Assembly (NCBI GenBank): GCA_016342415.1
Contig: JAEIOD010000025.1
Coordinates: forward strand, 1-64,000
Source: Clostridiales bacterium
GTDB lineage: Bacteria; Bacillota; Clostridia; Peptostreptococcales; Acidaminobacteraceae
Direction of reading: 5' to 3'
DNA: 64,000 nucleotides
Shown: piece after piece, positions 44,420 through 53,244 of the stretch
Position numbering within the stretch: position 1 is the first letter of the stretch
How the letters are laid out: every line of letters starts with the position of its first letter
Made by a program: the position numbers and the translations under genes
The notes under the pieces: generated by a model
Told to the model about the DNA's origin: nothing
Databases searched by the model: none
What the model saw: only the letters and a program-made list of their open reading frames with translations

Positions 44420-45253
44420 TTATAATTTTGCCCAACCGACTCCTATGGTTTTAGGTCCAGTGTGCACACTAATAACTGGTGATAACGCATTGATACCAAC
44501 AATTATTTCTGGATATTTAATCTGTAATTCTTTTTGAAGTGCTTCAGCATATTCAATACCATGAGCATGAGCAATCATCAAGTAATCACCCTTTTGTAAA
44601 TCTGCTTCAAATACTAAATCTACAAGGGTTTGATGTGCTTTTTTTACACTTCTTACTTTTTTGTATAAATCAATCTGTCCATCAATAAACTTAAGAATTG
44701 GTTTTATCTTAAGCATACTTCCGATGGATGCTGAAGTTTGACTCACTCTACCCGTTCTAAACAAGTGTTTCAAATCATCAACAACCAGATAGATTTCGAA
44801 ACTTTGTTTTAAAACTTCCAGATGAGTTATAATATCTTCAATCGACTTTTTTTCTTTAACCATTTTTAGCGCATCTATAACCATTAATTTTTGAATAATC
44901 GATGTACTAAGAGAATCTATTACTGTTACTCTTGATTCATCGACTAACCCTCTGGCCATCATGCCAGAATCATATGTACCACTGATTTTAGATGAAAGTG
45001 TGATATATATAACATGATCATAAGATTTTAATAAGTCCTTAAAAACAACTTCCACTTCACCTATTGCCGGCTGAGATGTGGTGGGTAATTCTGACGATGT
45101 TTCTAGTAATTCAAAAAAATCATTTTGTGATAAATCAATACCATCTTCAAAGCTTTTTTGATCGAATATAATTTTTAGTGGAATGGAATACAAATCTTTG
45201 TCAGTTACATCACCCATAACAGCAGTACTATCAGCTACTATTGCAATTTTCAT
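44420..45253 (-). CDS. DegV-family fatty-acid-binding protein
   Basis: This 277-residue DegV protein binds the acyl chain of a fatty acid and may present it to a kinase of the FakA type. Family marks are IVADSTA at the N-terminus, TSQPAIGEVEVVF near residue 58, ITLSSKISGTYDSG near 84 and the late HTGPKTIGVGW. The ATG at 45253 lies behind AAAGGAGG; 17 in-frame codons upstream are leader sequence. It is monocistronic. The lipid-binding role is known for the family; a FakA partner is not in the window. Confidence 0.92.
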   Translation of the reverse strand: MKIAIVADSTAVMGDVTDKDLYSIPLKIIFDQKSFEDGIDLSQNDFFELLETSSELPTTSQPAIGEVEVVFKDLLKSYDHVIYITLSSKISGTYDSGMMARGLVDESRVTVIDSLSTSIIQKLMVIDALKMVKEKKSIEDIITHLEVLKQSFEIYLVVDDLKHLFRTGRVSQTSASIGSMLKIKPILKFIDGQIDLYKKVRSVKKAHQTLVDLVFEADLQKGDYLMIAHAHGIEYAEALQKELQIKYPEIIVGINALSPVISVHTGPKTIGVGWAKL

Positions 45254-45286
45254 ATATGCCTCCTTTCTCACCTCATTATACACAGG

Positions 45287-45319
45287 TAAAAAAAAAAGTA
45301 CCACAGTTTTGTGATACTT
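45287..45319 (-). terminator. Terminator of the hsp20 operon
   Basis: The stem AAGTATCACA/TGTGGTACTT (one G-T pair, loop of 4) is followed by T8 or more on the minus strand, 19 bp after the 34-codon gene. Confidence 0.88.
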
Positions 45320-45337
45320 ATTTTATGTAGTAAGCCA

Positions 45338-45442
45338 TCAATGGACAAGTGAACCAACCATTGTTCCTAAGAATATTGAAATGGTGATCATATACAGTAC
45401 AAATCTGTTCATACGTTGATTCTGCTTTTGGGTTTTATCCAT
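45338..45442 (-). CDS. Small membrane protein, 34 aa, downstream of hsp20
   Basis: This short gene has an ATG at 45442 behind AAAGGAG and a TGA at 45340-45338. The product has a positively charged N-terminus (MDKTQKQNQRMNR) and one hydrophobic helix at about 14-32. It starts 24 bp after the hsp20 stop codon and is followed by a strong terminator. It therefore belongs to the CIRCE-controlled transcript. I do not recognise a family; function is unknown, although a membrane stress role is possible. Confidence 0.7.
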   Translation of the reverse strand: MDKTQKQNQRMNRFVLYMITISIFLGTMVGSLVH

Positions 45443-45466
45443 TGATAACTCCTTTCATATCAAATG

Positions 45467-45895
45467 TTATTGGATTTCTATCTTCTTTTTTGTATCAATC
45501 ACTTCTTGTTTTGGTAATTTAACGGTTAAAATACCGTGTTCTAATTTGGCTTCTATTGCATCTGAATTGATATCCTTGAATTTTAGAACTCTTTCCATTG
45601 AAACAACTTTTCTTTCTCTGTGAATATAATTCTTTTCTTCTATTGTTTCCTCATTTTTTTCTTCAACTGAAATCTTAAGTAAGTTGTTTTCAAAGTTTAT
45701 GTGTATGTTTTCTCTTTGAATACCCGGTAATTCACCTTCAATAATGTATTCCTTATCATTGTCTAAAACATCCAGTTTAAATGTGGTTTTTCTTTCGTTT
45801 TGAGTTAGACTATTATTAAATAATTCATCCATCATAGAAAATACTTCATTAAACGACTTATCCACTTCCAACCCTCTGTACGGTACTAATTTCAT
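45467..45895 (-). CDS. Hsp20/alpha-crystallin small heat-shock protein
   Basis: This 142-residue ATP-independent holdase has an alpha-crystallin domain (residues 40-135) with YIIEGELPGIQRENIHI near 51 and the beta-strand end HGILTVKLPKQE near 121. The C-terminal I-x-I-like IEIQ anchors oligomers. A CIRCE element lies 17 bp before its start codon, so HrcA should repress it except under heat stress. Co-transcribed with the 34-residue membrane protein. Confidence 0.95.
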   Translation of the reverse strand: MKLVPYRGLEVDKSFNEVFSMMDELFNNSLTQNERKTTFKLDVLDNDKEYIIEGELPGIQRENIHINFENNLLKISVEEKNEETIEEKNYIHRERKVVSMERVLKFKDINSDAIEAKLEHGILTVKLPKQEVIDTKKKIEIQ

Positions 45896-45911
45896 AATAA
45901 TCTCCTTTCTG

Positions 45912-45938
45912 TTAGCACTCTACAACTTCGAGTGCTGA
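45912..45938. promoter_or_regulatory. CIRCE operator (HrcA binding site)
   Basis: TTAGCACTC and GAGTGCTGA flank exactly nine bases. This matches the CIRCE consensus with one mismatch in the second arm. It lies between the promoter and the hsp20 start codon. Confidence 0.95.
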
Positions 45939-45950
45939 TTACATCTTTAT

Positions 45951-45977
45951 ATTATACCTAGACTTGAAATCTGTAAA
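45951..45977 (-). promoter_or_regulatory. hsp20 promoter
   Basis: On the minus strand TTTACA is followed after 15 bp by a perfect TATAAT, 12 bp before the CIRCE element. The spacing is short but the position fits. Confidence 0.6.
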
Positions 45978-46019
45978 GTTCTTTTATAATTGTTTAATTG
46001 TTGTTTATACTTTCTTAAG

Positions 46020-46060
46020 AAAAAGCGACATCTAAAGTGAGATTCACTCAGACATCGCTA
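46020..46060 (-). terminator. Terminator after the MMPL transporter gene
   Basis: An outer stem AGCGA..TCT with a two-base mismatch and an inner GAGTGA/TCACTT hairpin is followed by T5 on the minus strand, just after the stop codon. Confidence 0.65.
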
Positions 46061-46067
46061 CAAATTA

Positions 46068-48308
46068 TTACTTATTCAGAAATGCATATCCCATCGGAAT
46101 CACCGTTAAGGTAAAGACAATACTCATAGCCATACCTACAACAACCGTTAAACCTAAATTACTCATGCCAGGGTGATTGATATTCGCTAAACTTCCAAAT
46201 CCTATAATTGAAGTCAGAGCAGTCAGTATAATGGCCTTTCCTGTATTAGAAACCTTTTGACTTAGTAGCAGTTCACTATCATCTTCCAATCTGTGGATTA
46301 GGTGTATGGCACTGTCAATACCAATACCTATAATCAATGGAAAAGCAGCAATACTAAAAACATTGATTTGAATCTTTAATAAAGGTAAAATACCTAATGT
46401 AAAATACAAAGTTAAAATAAGAGGTAAGACTGTTAACATCGCATACTTCATTTTTTTAAAAGCAATCCAAGCCACAACAAACACAATTATTAAACAGACG
46501 ATGCTTATTTTGATCATATCCTCTTTTACAAGCAGTGTAACTTCATTCATAATAGTTGGTATGCCAACAGGTTGCCTACCGGCTATTTCTTTAATAGCAG
46601 CCATTAGAACTTCATAATCCTTTTGATTGTAAATATCAATATTCGGAACAACTTCCAACCTTAACTTACCTTCTTTTCCAATATAATTATTTTTGATTTC
46701 TTTTGGAAGGTCATTAATTGTCATTTCCTTCAACTGATACTCTGTAAATAAATCCATACCATAAGTCTTCAAGTAATCGTCTAATCTCGAAACAACAGTC
46801 AGCTTTTTAGTCATATGACTCGGTAGATAATCAAGGAGTGAATCCACATTCTTTATATCCTCTCTGTTTTTCAGTTCATCAACAACTCTTACCAACGACT
46901 CAAAGTCATCCACATACAAACTCAAAGAGTTGATATTATGATTAAAAGCTTCTTCGACAACCTCTACCCATTCTAAACTTGGTAAATCATCAGGATAAAT
47001 CGCGGATAACTCGGTTTCCATTTTTGTATCCATCACAGTGCTAAATAATCCTATACAGATTAGTAAGATTGTTATGACAACCAATTTACCATGTTTGCTT
47101 ATCCAATTGGTATAATGTTCTAACCATGCAAACATTCTTTTTGTTCTGATTTTGCTGCTTGATTTGTCAAATAACCGAACTAAAACAGGTATCAATATGA
47201 GCATAACCAGACACAAACAAATCAAACCAATTGCTGAGATAATCCCCATCTGTTCAAAGGCTTTAAATTTAGCAATTGAAAAGGATCCAAAAGCTATTGC
47301 TGTGGTAATTGCCCCTATAACTATAGAGCTCCCAGTTGATTTTTTTGCAATCATTACCGCATCATCTAAACTTTTACCGTTTAACTTTTCTTCTTGATAT
47401 CTTGCAAGTATATGTACTGCAAAATCTATACCTAAACCCATGAGCAATAACGCAAATGATATAGAAAACATATTGATGGAGCCATAAATCAAATACGCAC
47501 AGGCACCTGCTAACAAAGTGCCTAAAAGAAGCGGATACATTGCCAAAGCGGGTAATTTCAAGCTACCAAAGAATGCTATTACTACTATTAGGATCAATAA
47601 AATAGTCACTATCAAGGTTTCAAATAAGCTATCAAAGGCAATTTTATCTGATTCTAAATCCTGTATGAAAGCTCCGCCCGTCAAACCTACATCTAAGGTT
47701 TTATAACGATCCTCTTGTATTAACCGATCAATGTGATTGTTCACGCCTGCATAAAAAGCTTCTCTAGATTCTATGAAGTTCTTCTGATCAATCAGTGGTT
47801 TAATCATCATCATATAATGTTTTTTTGTCTCACTGACGATATATTCATTCTTATCAATAGTGTGTTTTGATTGCTCCACTTCTTTTAATATGGTTTCTAT
47901 TGCCTGTATATTGTTTTGATCTATGGCAAATGTTATGCTTTCATACACCGATGCATCTAAATATGCCCATTCAAATTCTTTAATTTCGTTTAAATCAATC
48001 TTATACATCACGCTATTGATGTAATCTTCCTTTTTTAATATTTCCGATAACTCTTCTAAGAATTGTTTTGACGTCTCATGAAACGCTTGTTGAGCATCAT
48101 CTAAATAAAGTTCGTCAGCAGTGACGATAATCATCACTTGATCAGATGAGTCAAAGTACTTGTTAAAGGATTGTGTTGCCATCAAACTTTCACTATCACT
48201 AGGTAACATGTCTTCCATATTGGATTCAATCTCTAAATGACTTACAGCATAAAGTGCAAGTAAAAAGATTATCATGCTTATCATTAAAATAATTTTATTT
48301 TTTTTCAT
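46068..48308 (-). CDS. MMPL/RND-superfamily transporter
   Basis: This 746-residue membrane protein is built as two halves, each with one helix, a large extracytoplasmic loop and five helices. The RND family motif GLGIDFAVHILARYQE near residue 290 has its counterpart GIGIDSAIHLIHRLED near 665, each with the transmembrane Asp used for proton coupling. MMPL proteins export lipids or hydrophobic compounds. It follows the TetR gene by 21 bp or less in the same direction, so substrate sensing and efflux are likely linked. Confidence 0.92.
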   Translation of the reverse strand: MKKNKIILMISMIIFLLALYAVSHLEIESNMEDMLPSDSESLMATQSFNKYFDSSDQVMIIVTADELYLDDAQQAFHETSKQFLEELSEILKKEDYINSVMYKIDLNEIKEFEWAYLDASVYESITFAIDQNNIQAIETILKEVEQSKHTIDKNEYIVSETKKHYMMMIKPLIDQKNFIESREAFYAGVNNHIDRLIQEDRYKTLDVGLTGGAFIQDLESDKIAFDSLFETLIVTILLILIVVIAFFGSLKLPALAMYPLLLGTLLAGACAYLIYGSINMFSISFALLLMGLGIDFAVHILARYQEEKLNGKSLDDAVMIAKKSTGSSIVIGAITTAIAFGSFSIAKFKAFEQMGIISAIGLICLCLVMLILIPVLVRLFDKSSSKIRTKRMFAWLEHYTNWISKHGKLVVITILLICIGLFSTVMDTKMETELSAIYPDDLPSLEWVEVVEEAFNHNINSLSLYVDDFESLVRVVDELKNREDIKNVDSLLDYLPSHMTKKLTVVSRLDDYLKTYGMDLFTEYQLKEMTINDLPKEIKNNYIGKEGKLRLEVVPNIDIYNQKDYEVLMAAIKEIAGRQPVGIPTIMNEVTLLVKEDMIKISIVCLIIVFVVAWIAFKKMKYAMLTVLPLILTLYFTLGILPLLKIQINVFSIAAFPLIIGIGIDSAIHLIHRLEDDSELLLSQKVSNTGKAIILTALTSIIGFGSLANINHPGMSNLGLTVVVGMAMSIVFTLTVIPMGYAFLNK

Positions 48309-48319
48309 TTTCTACCTTT

Positions 48320-48898
48320 TTAAGCAATCAATTTTAGAAGCATGAGTTTAACTTTATCTCCCAATTCTCTTAATGTATATTCCGATTCTCCAATAATTAT
48401 TTGATCAATCATCTCATGTACAGCCATAGATAGAAATCTAGCTGTAAATTTCGGATCATCTACTGTTATAACGCCCTTTCTATTGCCAGCATCAAGCCAG
48501 AGTATCATTGGATTTATCCATTCTTCTTCAAAACGTTCTTTCATTTTATTTTGACCTAAAAACGAATGGAATTTTACATTATGAATCATCTTTAAGGTGA
48601 ACATTCTTTTTTCCAAATAAGCCACACCTGTATCAATGATTTCTTCAATTGACTCTTTGTCATATCCTTTCCCAATTAATTTATCAAACCATACAAAAGC
48701 ACTGTCTAGTTCATGTTCAAGAAAATGCCATACCAACTCATCTTTTGATTCAAAGTGAATATAAAAGGTGCCTTTTGCCACACCAGCTTTCTTAACAATA
48801 TCCGATACAGTGATCTTATGGACACTCTTTTTTTCAAACAACTCAGCTGCAGCTGAAACGATTGCATTATGAGTATCTATACCTCTTTGAGTTTTCAT
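48320..48898 (-). CDS. TetR-family transcriptional regulator
   Basis: This 192-residue regulator has an N-terminal helix-turn-helix ending in VAKGTFYIHFESKDEL near residue 45, the standard TetR recognition-helix region. The C-terminal ligand domain is unlike any I can name. The start ATG at 48898 has GGAGG before it; the frame extends 15 codons upstream without a site. It shares an operon with the MMPL transporter and probably represses both in the absence of an exported compound. Confidence 0.93.
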   Translation of the reverse strand: MKTQRGIDTHNAIVSAAAELFEKKSVHKITVSDIVKKAGVAKGTFYIHFESKDELVWHFLEHELDSAFVWFDKLIGKGYDKESIEEIIDTGVAYLEKRMFTLKMIHNVKFHSFLGQNKMKERFEEEWINPMILWLDAGNRKGVITVDDPKFTARFLSMAVHEMIDQIIIGESEYTLRELGDKVKLMLLKLIA

Positions 48899-48929
48899 AT
48901 TGCCTCCATACATGTATATATTCATTGCC

Positions 48930-48942
48930 TGACCGCGAGTCA
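48930..48942. promoter_or_regulatory. Candidate TetR operator
   Basis: TGAC-CGCGA-GTCA is a small palindrome with a GC-rich centre in AT-rich sequence, 31 bp before the TetR gene start codon. It is a plausible autoregulatory site, not tested. Confidence 0.35.
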
Positions 48943-49021
48943 TATCATAAGTATATCAAATAACACTTCCATTAATATAGTCAAGTCTATCATTTGGGTC
49001 ATGTTGGTGATACTTTCCATA

Positions 49022-49049
49022 CAAAAAACCACTTGCATAACAAGTGGTT
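49022..49049 (-). terminator. Terminator after the P-loop kinase-like gene
   Basis: A perfect 9-bp stem (AACCACTTG/CAAGTGGTT, loop of 5) is followed by T4 beyond the stem on the minus strand. Confidence 0.85.
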
Positions 49050-49081
49050 GAGATTATATAACGCGATTCTAGCTTAGAAAC

Positions 49082-49597
49082 TTAAACCAAATGACACTTT
49101 TTTGATATGATTTCTATTAACTCCTCTTTTATGTCACAGCTATCAAGCAACGTCTCACCTTCAATCAACGATATTTCATATTTCTCATAATGGTCAGTTG
49201 CCTCTTCAATAGACTTAAAAAGCTGATTTGGATTTTCAGGATTTTGTATTCTTTTATTGATTCTACTTTCCCATTCCTCTTGATCGCTACAAATGCATAA
49301 AAAAGATTTAACCTGTGACGCATCATACTTCAACTTTGATATAAACTGCAAATAATATGGGGTATGTGCCAACCCAATATCAACCAACAAATCTTCTTCT
49401 GATTTAATATGCTGGTGTATTTCATCCACTAATCGGTTATAGGCAACTTCATTTGCATCTGGCCATGCCATACCTTCTAGTAACAACTCATCAAAATATC
49501 TGTCTTTGCTGGTTGTTGCCATATTGAATTTCAAATTTATTTCATTCGCCAAGAATGTCTTTCCAGTCGCTGCTTTGCCTCTTATAAAAATAATCAT
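49082..49597 (-). CDS. P-loop AAA-type nucleotide kinase-like protein
   Basis: This 171-residue cytosolic protein has a Walker A motif GKAATGKT at residues 7-14 at the very N-terminus, then a DIGLAHTPYY segment near 70 and a helical tail. It resembles the AAA_33/zeta-toxin-like kinase group that phosphorylates small molecules. No antitoxin-like gene is adjacent; its substrate is unknown. AAAGGAAA lies before the ATG. The gene stands alone with its own terminator. Confidence 0.8.
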   Translation of the reverse strand: MIIFIRGKAATGKTFLANEINLKFNMATTSKDRYFDELLLEGMAWPDANEVAYNRLVDEIHQHIKSEEDLLVDIGLAHTPYYLQFISKLKYDASQVKSFLCICSDQEEWESRINKRIQNPENPNQLFKSIEEATDHYEKYEISLIEGETLLDSCDIKEELIEIISKKCHLV

Positions 49598-49647
49598 TCT
49601 ATTTCCTTTCAGACTAGAATTTAAGATCTAAATATACAGAAGTATAA

Positions 49648-49677
49648 TAAAAAAAGTAGACGATTAAATCCACTTTT
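49648..49677 (-). terminator. Weak terminator after the 87-aa membrane protein gene
   Basis: The stem AAGTGGA/TCTACTT (one G-T pair, loop of 8) is followed by T5 on the minus strand. Confidence 0.55.
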
Positions 49678-49685
49678 AATACAAT

Positions 49686-49949
49686 TTAATACATGTAACT
49701 CATAAATGAAGCAAACATAGCACCAAAGAATAAAAACCATAAAATAATACCTATTACTGCAAGAATAATTTGTGCTTTAAAGAAATTTGCTTTACTCGGA
49801 TTCGTCCCCGAACCAAACGCCCAAACAAACGGCATGACAATGTTGACTATCGGAACAAACATTATAAGTAATGTTATTATCCAATCTTTCATCGTTACAA
49901 CTTCTGTTCCTCTTGATTGTGTTGCATCAGAACCATGATAATCTTCCAT
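49686..49949 (-). CDS. Small two-helix membrane protein of unknown function
   Basis: This 87-residue protein has a soluble N-terminus (about 20 residues) and two membrane helices at about 22-45 and 59-82, separated by GSGTNPSKANFFKAQ. It resembles small conserved membrane proteins of Firmicutes but I cannot name a family. AAGGAGG precedes the ATG. It lies 88 bp upstream of the kinase-like gene with a weak terminator between. Confidence 0.75.
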   Translation of the reverse strand: MEDYHGSDATQSRGTEVVTMKDWIITLLIMFVPIVNIVMPFVWAFGSGTNPSKANFFKAQIILAVIGIILWFLFFGAMFASFMSYMY

Positions 49950-50137
49950 AATACCTCCTTGATTCTACATCTTTTTTAATAGAATTAGCCCTATGAATAT
50001 ATTACCATATACCCCACTATATTTAAATTGATAAACAGCTATTCCTATTTTTTCTTTCACACCATAACAGTTTTGCATAAAGTCATGTTTAATATCATTT
50101 CTATAGACTATAAATAATAATAGTAAGAAACATCTAA

Positions 50138-50206
50138 ATAGAAATTTCTCACAATTAAAATTCTATGAGAATTTCCTATAGACAAATTATTAATATATGT
50201 GATAAT
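50138..50206 (+). promoter_or_regulatory. Promoter region of the DUF1846 gene with an inverted repeat
   Basis: TAGACA and GATAAT are spaced by 16 bp, 24 bp before the start codon. Just upstream lie the imperfect arms ATAG-AAATTT-CTCA and TGAG-AATTTC-CTAT (14 bp each, 14 bp apart), the second of which overlaps the -35 box, so it could be an operator. Confidence 0.4.
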
Positions 50207-50230
50207 TAAAGAAAACCAATGGAGGCATTT

Positions 50231-51739
50231 ATGAAAAAAGGATTTAATTCGACGAAGTACTTAGAAGAACAGTCAAAGTATATCTTAGAAAGAGTTAATA
50301 AGTTTGATAAACTCTATCTGGAATTTGGCGGTAAATTAATTTATGATATGCATGCAAAACGCTGTTTACCAGGTTTTGATGAGAATGCAAAAATAAAGCT
50401 GCTTCATAAAATGAAAGATGAACTAGAAATTATTATCTGTGTTTATGCAGGTGATATTGAAAGAAATAAAATCAGAGGTGATTTTGGTATATCATATGAT
50501 ATTGATGTATTAAAACTTATCGATGATTTACGTAGTTACGATTTGGAAATTAACAGTGTAGTCATTACACGATTTGATAATCAACCTGCAACAACTGTAT
50601 TTATCAACAAACTTGAACACAAAGGTATCAAAGTCTACAAACACAGTTCAACAAAAGGTTACCCTACCGATGTTGATATGATTGTAAGTGATGAAGGATA
50701 TGGTAAAAACCCATACGTTGAAACGACCAAACCGATTGTAGTAGTAACAGCTCCTGGACCAGGTAGTGGTAAATTGGCAACATGTCTTAGTCAACTTTAT
50801 CATGAAAACAAACTTGGTAGAAGTGTTGGATATTCTAAATTTGAAACCTTCCCAGTTTGGAATATGCCATTAAAGCATCCTTTGAATATCGCATACGAAG
50901 CTGCTACTGTTGATCTTAAAGATGTTAATATGGTAGATTCATTCCACTTAGAAGCATACAATGAAGTGACGGTGAACTACAATAGAGATATTGAAACATT
51001 CCCAGTGTTAAAACGCATTATCGAAAAAATCACTGGTACAGAATCTATGTTTAAATCTCCAACTGATATGGGTGTAAATCGTGTTGGTTTTGGTATAACA
51101 GATGATGAAGTTATTCAAGAAGCGTCAAAGCAAGAAATAATTCGTCGTTACTTTAAAACTGGATGTGAGTATAAAAAAGGCCAGTGTAGCATAGACACTT
51201 ATAACAGATCTAAAATGATTATGGATGATCTACAGTTAAAACCAACTCATAGAGTTGTTGTTGAACCTGCTCGCCTTTACGCTGAAGAGTTATCAAAGAA
51301 AATAGATACCGATTTAGCAATTCCTGTTATGGCAATAGAGCTAAAAAACGGTGAAATTGTGACAGGAAAAAATGGACAGGCAATGGATGCAACTGCTGCT
51401 TGTATCATTAACGCTCTTAAAGTACATGCTGGTATCTCTGAAGAAGTACATTTATTGTCTCCAGCAATTTTAAATCCGATTATGACACTAAAAACAGAGT
51501 CGCTTGGTAATAAAAAAGCATTGCTTAATCTTGAAGAAGTATTAATTGCATTATCGATCAGCGCTGCTTTTAATCCTATGGCTCAAGTCGCTTTAGATCA
51601 TTTGGAAAGCTTACGTGGATGTGAATCACATGCAACTGTAATCCTACATTCTAACAATGAAAACACGTTGAGAAATTTAGGTATCGAGTTAACATCTGAT
51701 CCACAGTTTTCTTCAAATAGTCTGTTTTATAATAATTAG
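50231..51739 (+). CDS. DUF1846 family protein
   Basis: This 502-residue cytosolic protein belongs to DUF1846. Family marks include [17 protein letters not shown] at the start, [21 protein letters not shown] near residue 175, which resembles a P-loop-like turn, and [18 protein letters not shown] near 237. The C-terminal half contains [10 protein letters not shown] and [21 protein letters not shown]. Structures are known for the family but its function is not established. The ATG at 50231 is behind GGAGG. It is monocistronic with a clear terminator. Confidence 0.92.
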   Translation: MKKGFNSTKYLEEQSKYILERVNKFDKLYLEFGGKLIYDMHAKRCLPGFDENAKIKLLHKMKDELEIIICVYAGDIERNKIRGDFGISYDIDVLKLIDDLRSYDLEINSVVITRFDNQPATTVFINKLEHKGIKVYKHSSTKGYPTDVDMIVSDEGYGKNPYVETTKPIVVVTAPGPGSGKLATCLSQLYHENKLGRSVGYSKFETFPVWNMPLKHPLNIAYEAATVDLKDVNMVDSFHLEAYNEVTVNYNRDIETFPVLKRIIEKITGTESMFKSPTDMGVNRVGFGITDDEVIQEASKQEIIRRYFKTGCEYKKGQCSIDTYNRSKMIMDDLQLKPTHRVVVEPARLYAEELSKKIDTDLAIPVMAIELKNGEIVTGKNGQAMDATAACIINALKVHAGISEEVHLLSPAILNPIMTLKTESLGNKKALLNLEEVLIALSISAAFNPMAQVALDHLESLRGCESHATVILHSNNENTLRNLGIELTSDPQFSSNSLFYNN

Positions 51740-51745
51740 TTGTTA

Positions 51746-51780
51746 AAAACTCCTCAAATCGAGGAGTTTTATTATTATTA
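51746..51780 (+). terminator. Terminator of the DUF1846 gene
   Basis: A perfect 10-bp stem (AAAACTCCTC/GAGGAGTTTT, loop of 5) is followed by ATTATTATTATT, 6 bp after the stop codon. Confidence 0.85.
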
Positions 51781-52019
51781 TTGACAAAGTGATTCTCATT
51801 AATCTGAGTATAATGGACTATCCATAATAACAGCCAATAAAACATGCCTCCCTAAACTGCTATTCATTAAGATATCAGTTAAGACAGTTAAATCCCTATT
51901 GTGTCATGCAACTGTTTTTTCATCAAACCAACAACGTTATATATCCACCTAGCTTATAAATAGACATTTATAAACATAAATCCGCACTCTCAGAATCAGA
52001 AAAAACATTTCGATACATC
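51781..52019 (+). other. Intergenic stretch with possible small-RNA unit
   Basis: No gene is seen. It begins with TTGACA and has TATAAT at 51809, but 22 bp apart, which is too long for a normal promoter. About 100 nt downstream ACAGTT/AACTGT with a 20-base loop leads into T6 at 51915-51920. A small transcript is possible but weakly supported. Confidence 0.2.
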
Positions 52020-52053
52020 AAAGGCACAATAAACATGCGTTTATTGTGCCTTT
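52020..52053 (-). terminator. Hairpin after the pilus operon
   Basis: A 14-bp perfect stem (AAAGGCACAATAAA/TTTATTGTGCCTTT, loop of 6) lies right after the stop codon of the last pilus gene. The T tract is short, three bases at the end of the stem. Confidence 0.75.
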
Positions 52054-52056
52054 AAC

Positions 52057-53244
52057 TTAATCTCTTAAATTGTCATTGATATAAGATAAGAAATATATAA
52101 TCTCAGCTCTCGTTGCTGGAGCTGTTGGTTCATTGAAACCTATAGATTCATATCCGAATAAATCTCTTATTTTTATTGCCACATCATTCCAGGTGATGTC
52201 ACTCTCCCCTACGAGATTGTCTCCTAAGTACCCTAGTTCTTCATAGGTTATATTGCTGTAAGGTCTAAGTGTATTGTCTTCATAGCCAAATATATAGCCA
52301 CTGTTATAAGCCTTCAATAGGGCTTTCTTCTCAAGATCAGTTAAATCAGCTATGATATCGTAATCGCTAAAGCTTTCTAGTTCAATAAAATCTTGTTGAA
52401 GTTCCCATCTGAATACCAAATCTAAAAGTAAAACGGTATCTAGTCTTGTCATTGGTTCATCAGGATAGACATTGTTTTCATCATCACCTAGGATATAACC
52501 ATTTCTACCGAAGAAGTTTATCACTTCTTCTCCCCAATGACCTATGATATCAGAAAACTCCTCAAACGGTTCGTTATAGAATTCCACATCCGTACCGGTA
52601 TAAAAATAATTGGGATTAAACAGATAAGAGAAATCTTCTTGAGAAAACGGGTTCTCCTTTAAATAATATACATCGTTATACCACTGGAATAATGAAGTAT
52701 TTGACGCATACTCATTGTTCACCCGAATAAAAGCAACATCAATTGAACCCGTTAATAAGTCTTCTTCAGCACTTAATATAAGGCTTTCAATATAAATATT
52801 ATGATCAAATCTCCAGAAAGAACTGACCAAACTCATGACGTCCTCATAGCTACCATCAATATTTATAGTAGCTATTAACTGATCATAATCCAGTGCTAAA
52901 TAATCACCTGATTGAAAATCTTGAAAATTAAAACTACTGACATTTACTTCCGATCTCACCAGGATTTCATTTATCAGAAGAATGATCTCTTCCTGTTCTA
53001 TATTTCTTAAAAATGGTGAATAGAAGGCTTCAAAATCCTCTTCCATTTTAGTTTTTGACTCATTTAAAGTCTTTAAACTGTTTTTTGATAATTTATAGAC
53101 ATTTATTTCTGAATCTTTGACTGCTATTTGACTGTCAATGTCATCAATTTTATCCAGTTGATATTGCATGACAAAGAAGTAATAAAGAAAGACTATCACA
53201 ACAAGTGCCAAAACGGATAGAAAGAGTTTTTCTCTTTTATTCAT
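52057..53244 (-). CDS. PilO-like pilus assembly protein fused to SLH repeats
   Basis: This 395-residue protein joins two parts. Residues 1-180 look like PilO: one membrane helix (6-26), a coiled-coil stretch to about 75, and an alpha/beta domain with LLINEILVRSEVNVSSFNF near 89. Residues 228-392 hold two clear SLH repeats (FSDIIGHWGEEVINFFGRNG, and SFSDYDIIADL with GYIFGYEDNTLRPYSNITYEE) and a third partial one ending in PTAPATRAEIIYFLSYI. SLH repeats bind wall polymers. It overlaps pilN by 4 bp and is the last gene of the operon. Normal PilO is only about 200 residues, so the fusion is unusual. Confidence 0.85.
   Translation of the reverse strand: MNKREKLFLSVLALVVIVFLYYFFVMQYQLDKIDDIDSQIAVKDSEINVYKLSKNSLKTLNESKTKMEEDFEAFYSPFLRNIEQEEIILLINEILVRSEVNVSSFNFQDFQSGDYLALDYDQLIATINIDGSYEDVMSLVSSFWRFDHNIYIESLILSAEEDLLTGSIDVAFIRVNNEYASNTSLFQWYNDVYYLKENPFSQEDFSYLFNPNYFYTGTDVEFYNEPFEEFSDIIGHWGEEVINFFGRNGYILGDDENNVYPDEPMTRLDTVLLLDLVFRWELQQDFIELESFSDYDIIADLTDLEKKALLKAYNSGYIFGYEDNTLRPYSNITYEELGYLGDNLVGESDITWNDVAIKIRDLFGYESIGFNEPTAPATRAEIIYFLSYINDNLRD

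Noticed and set aside
51651..51845. Minus-strand frame overlapping the end of the DUF1846 gene
   Set aside because: It has no ribosome site, crosses a terminator and its composition is unlike a protein.
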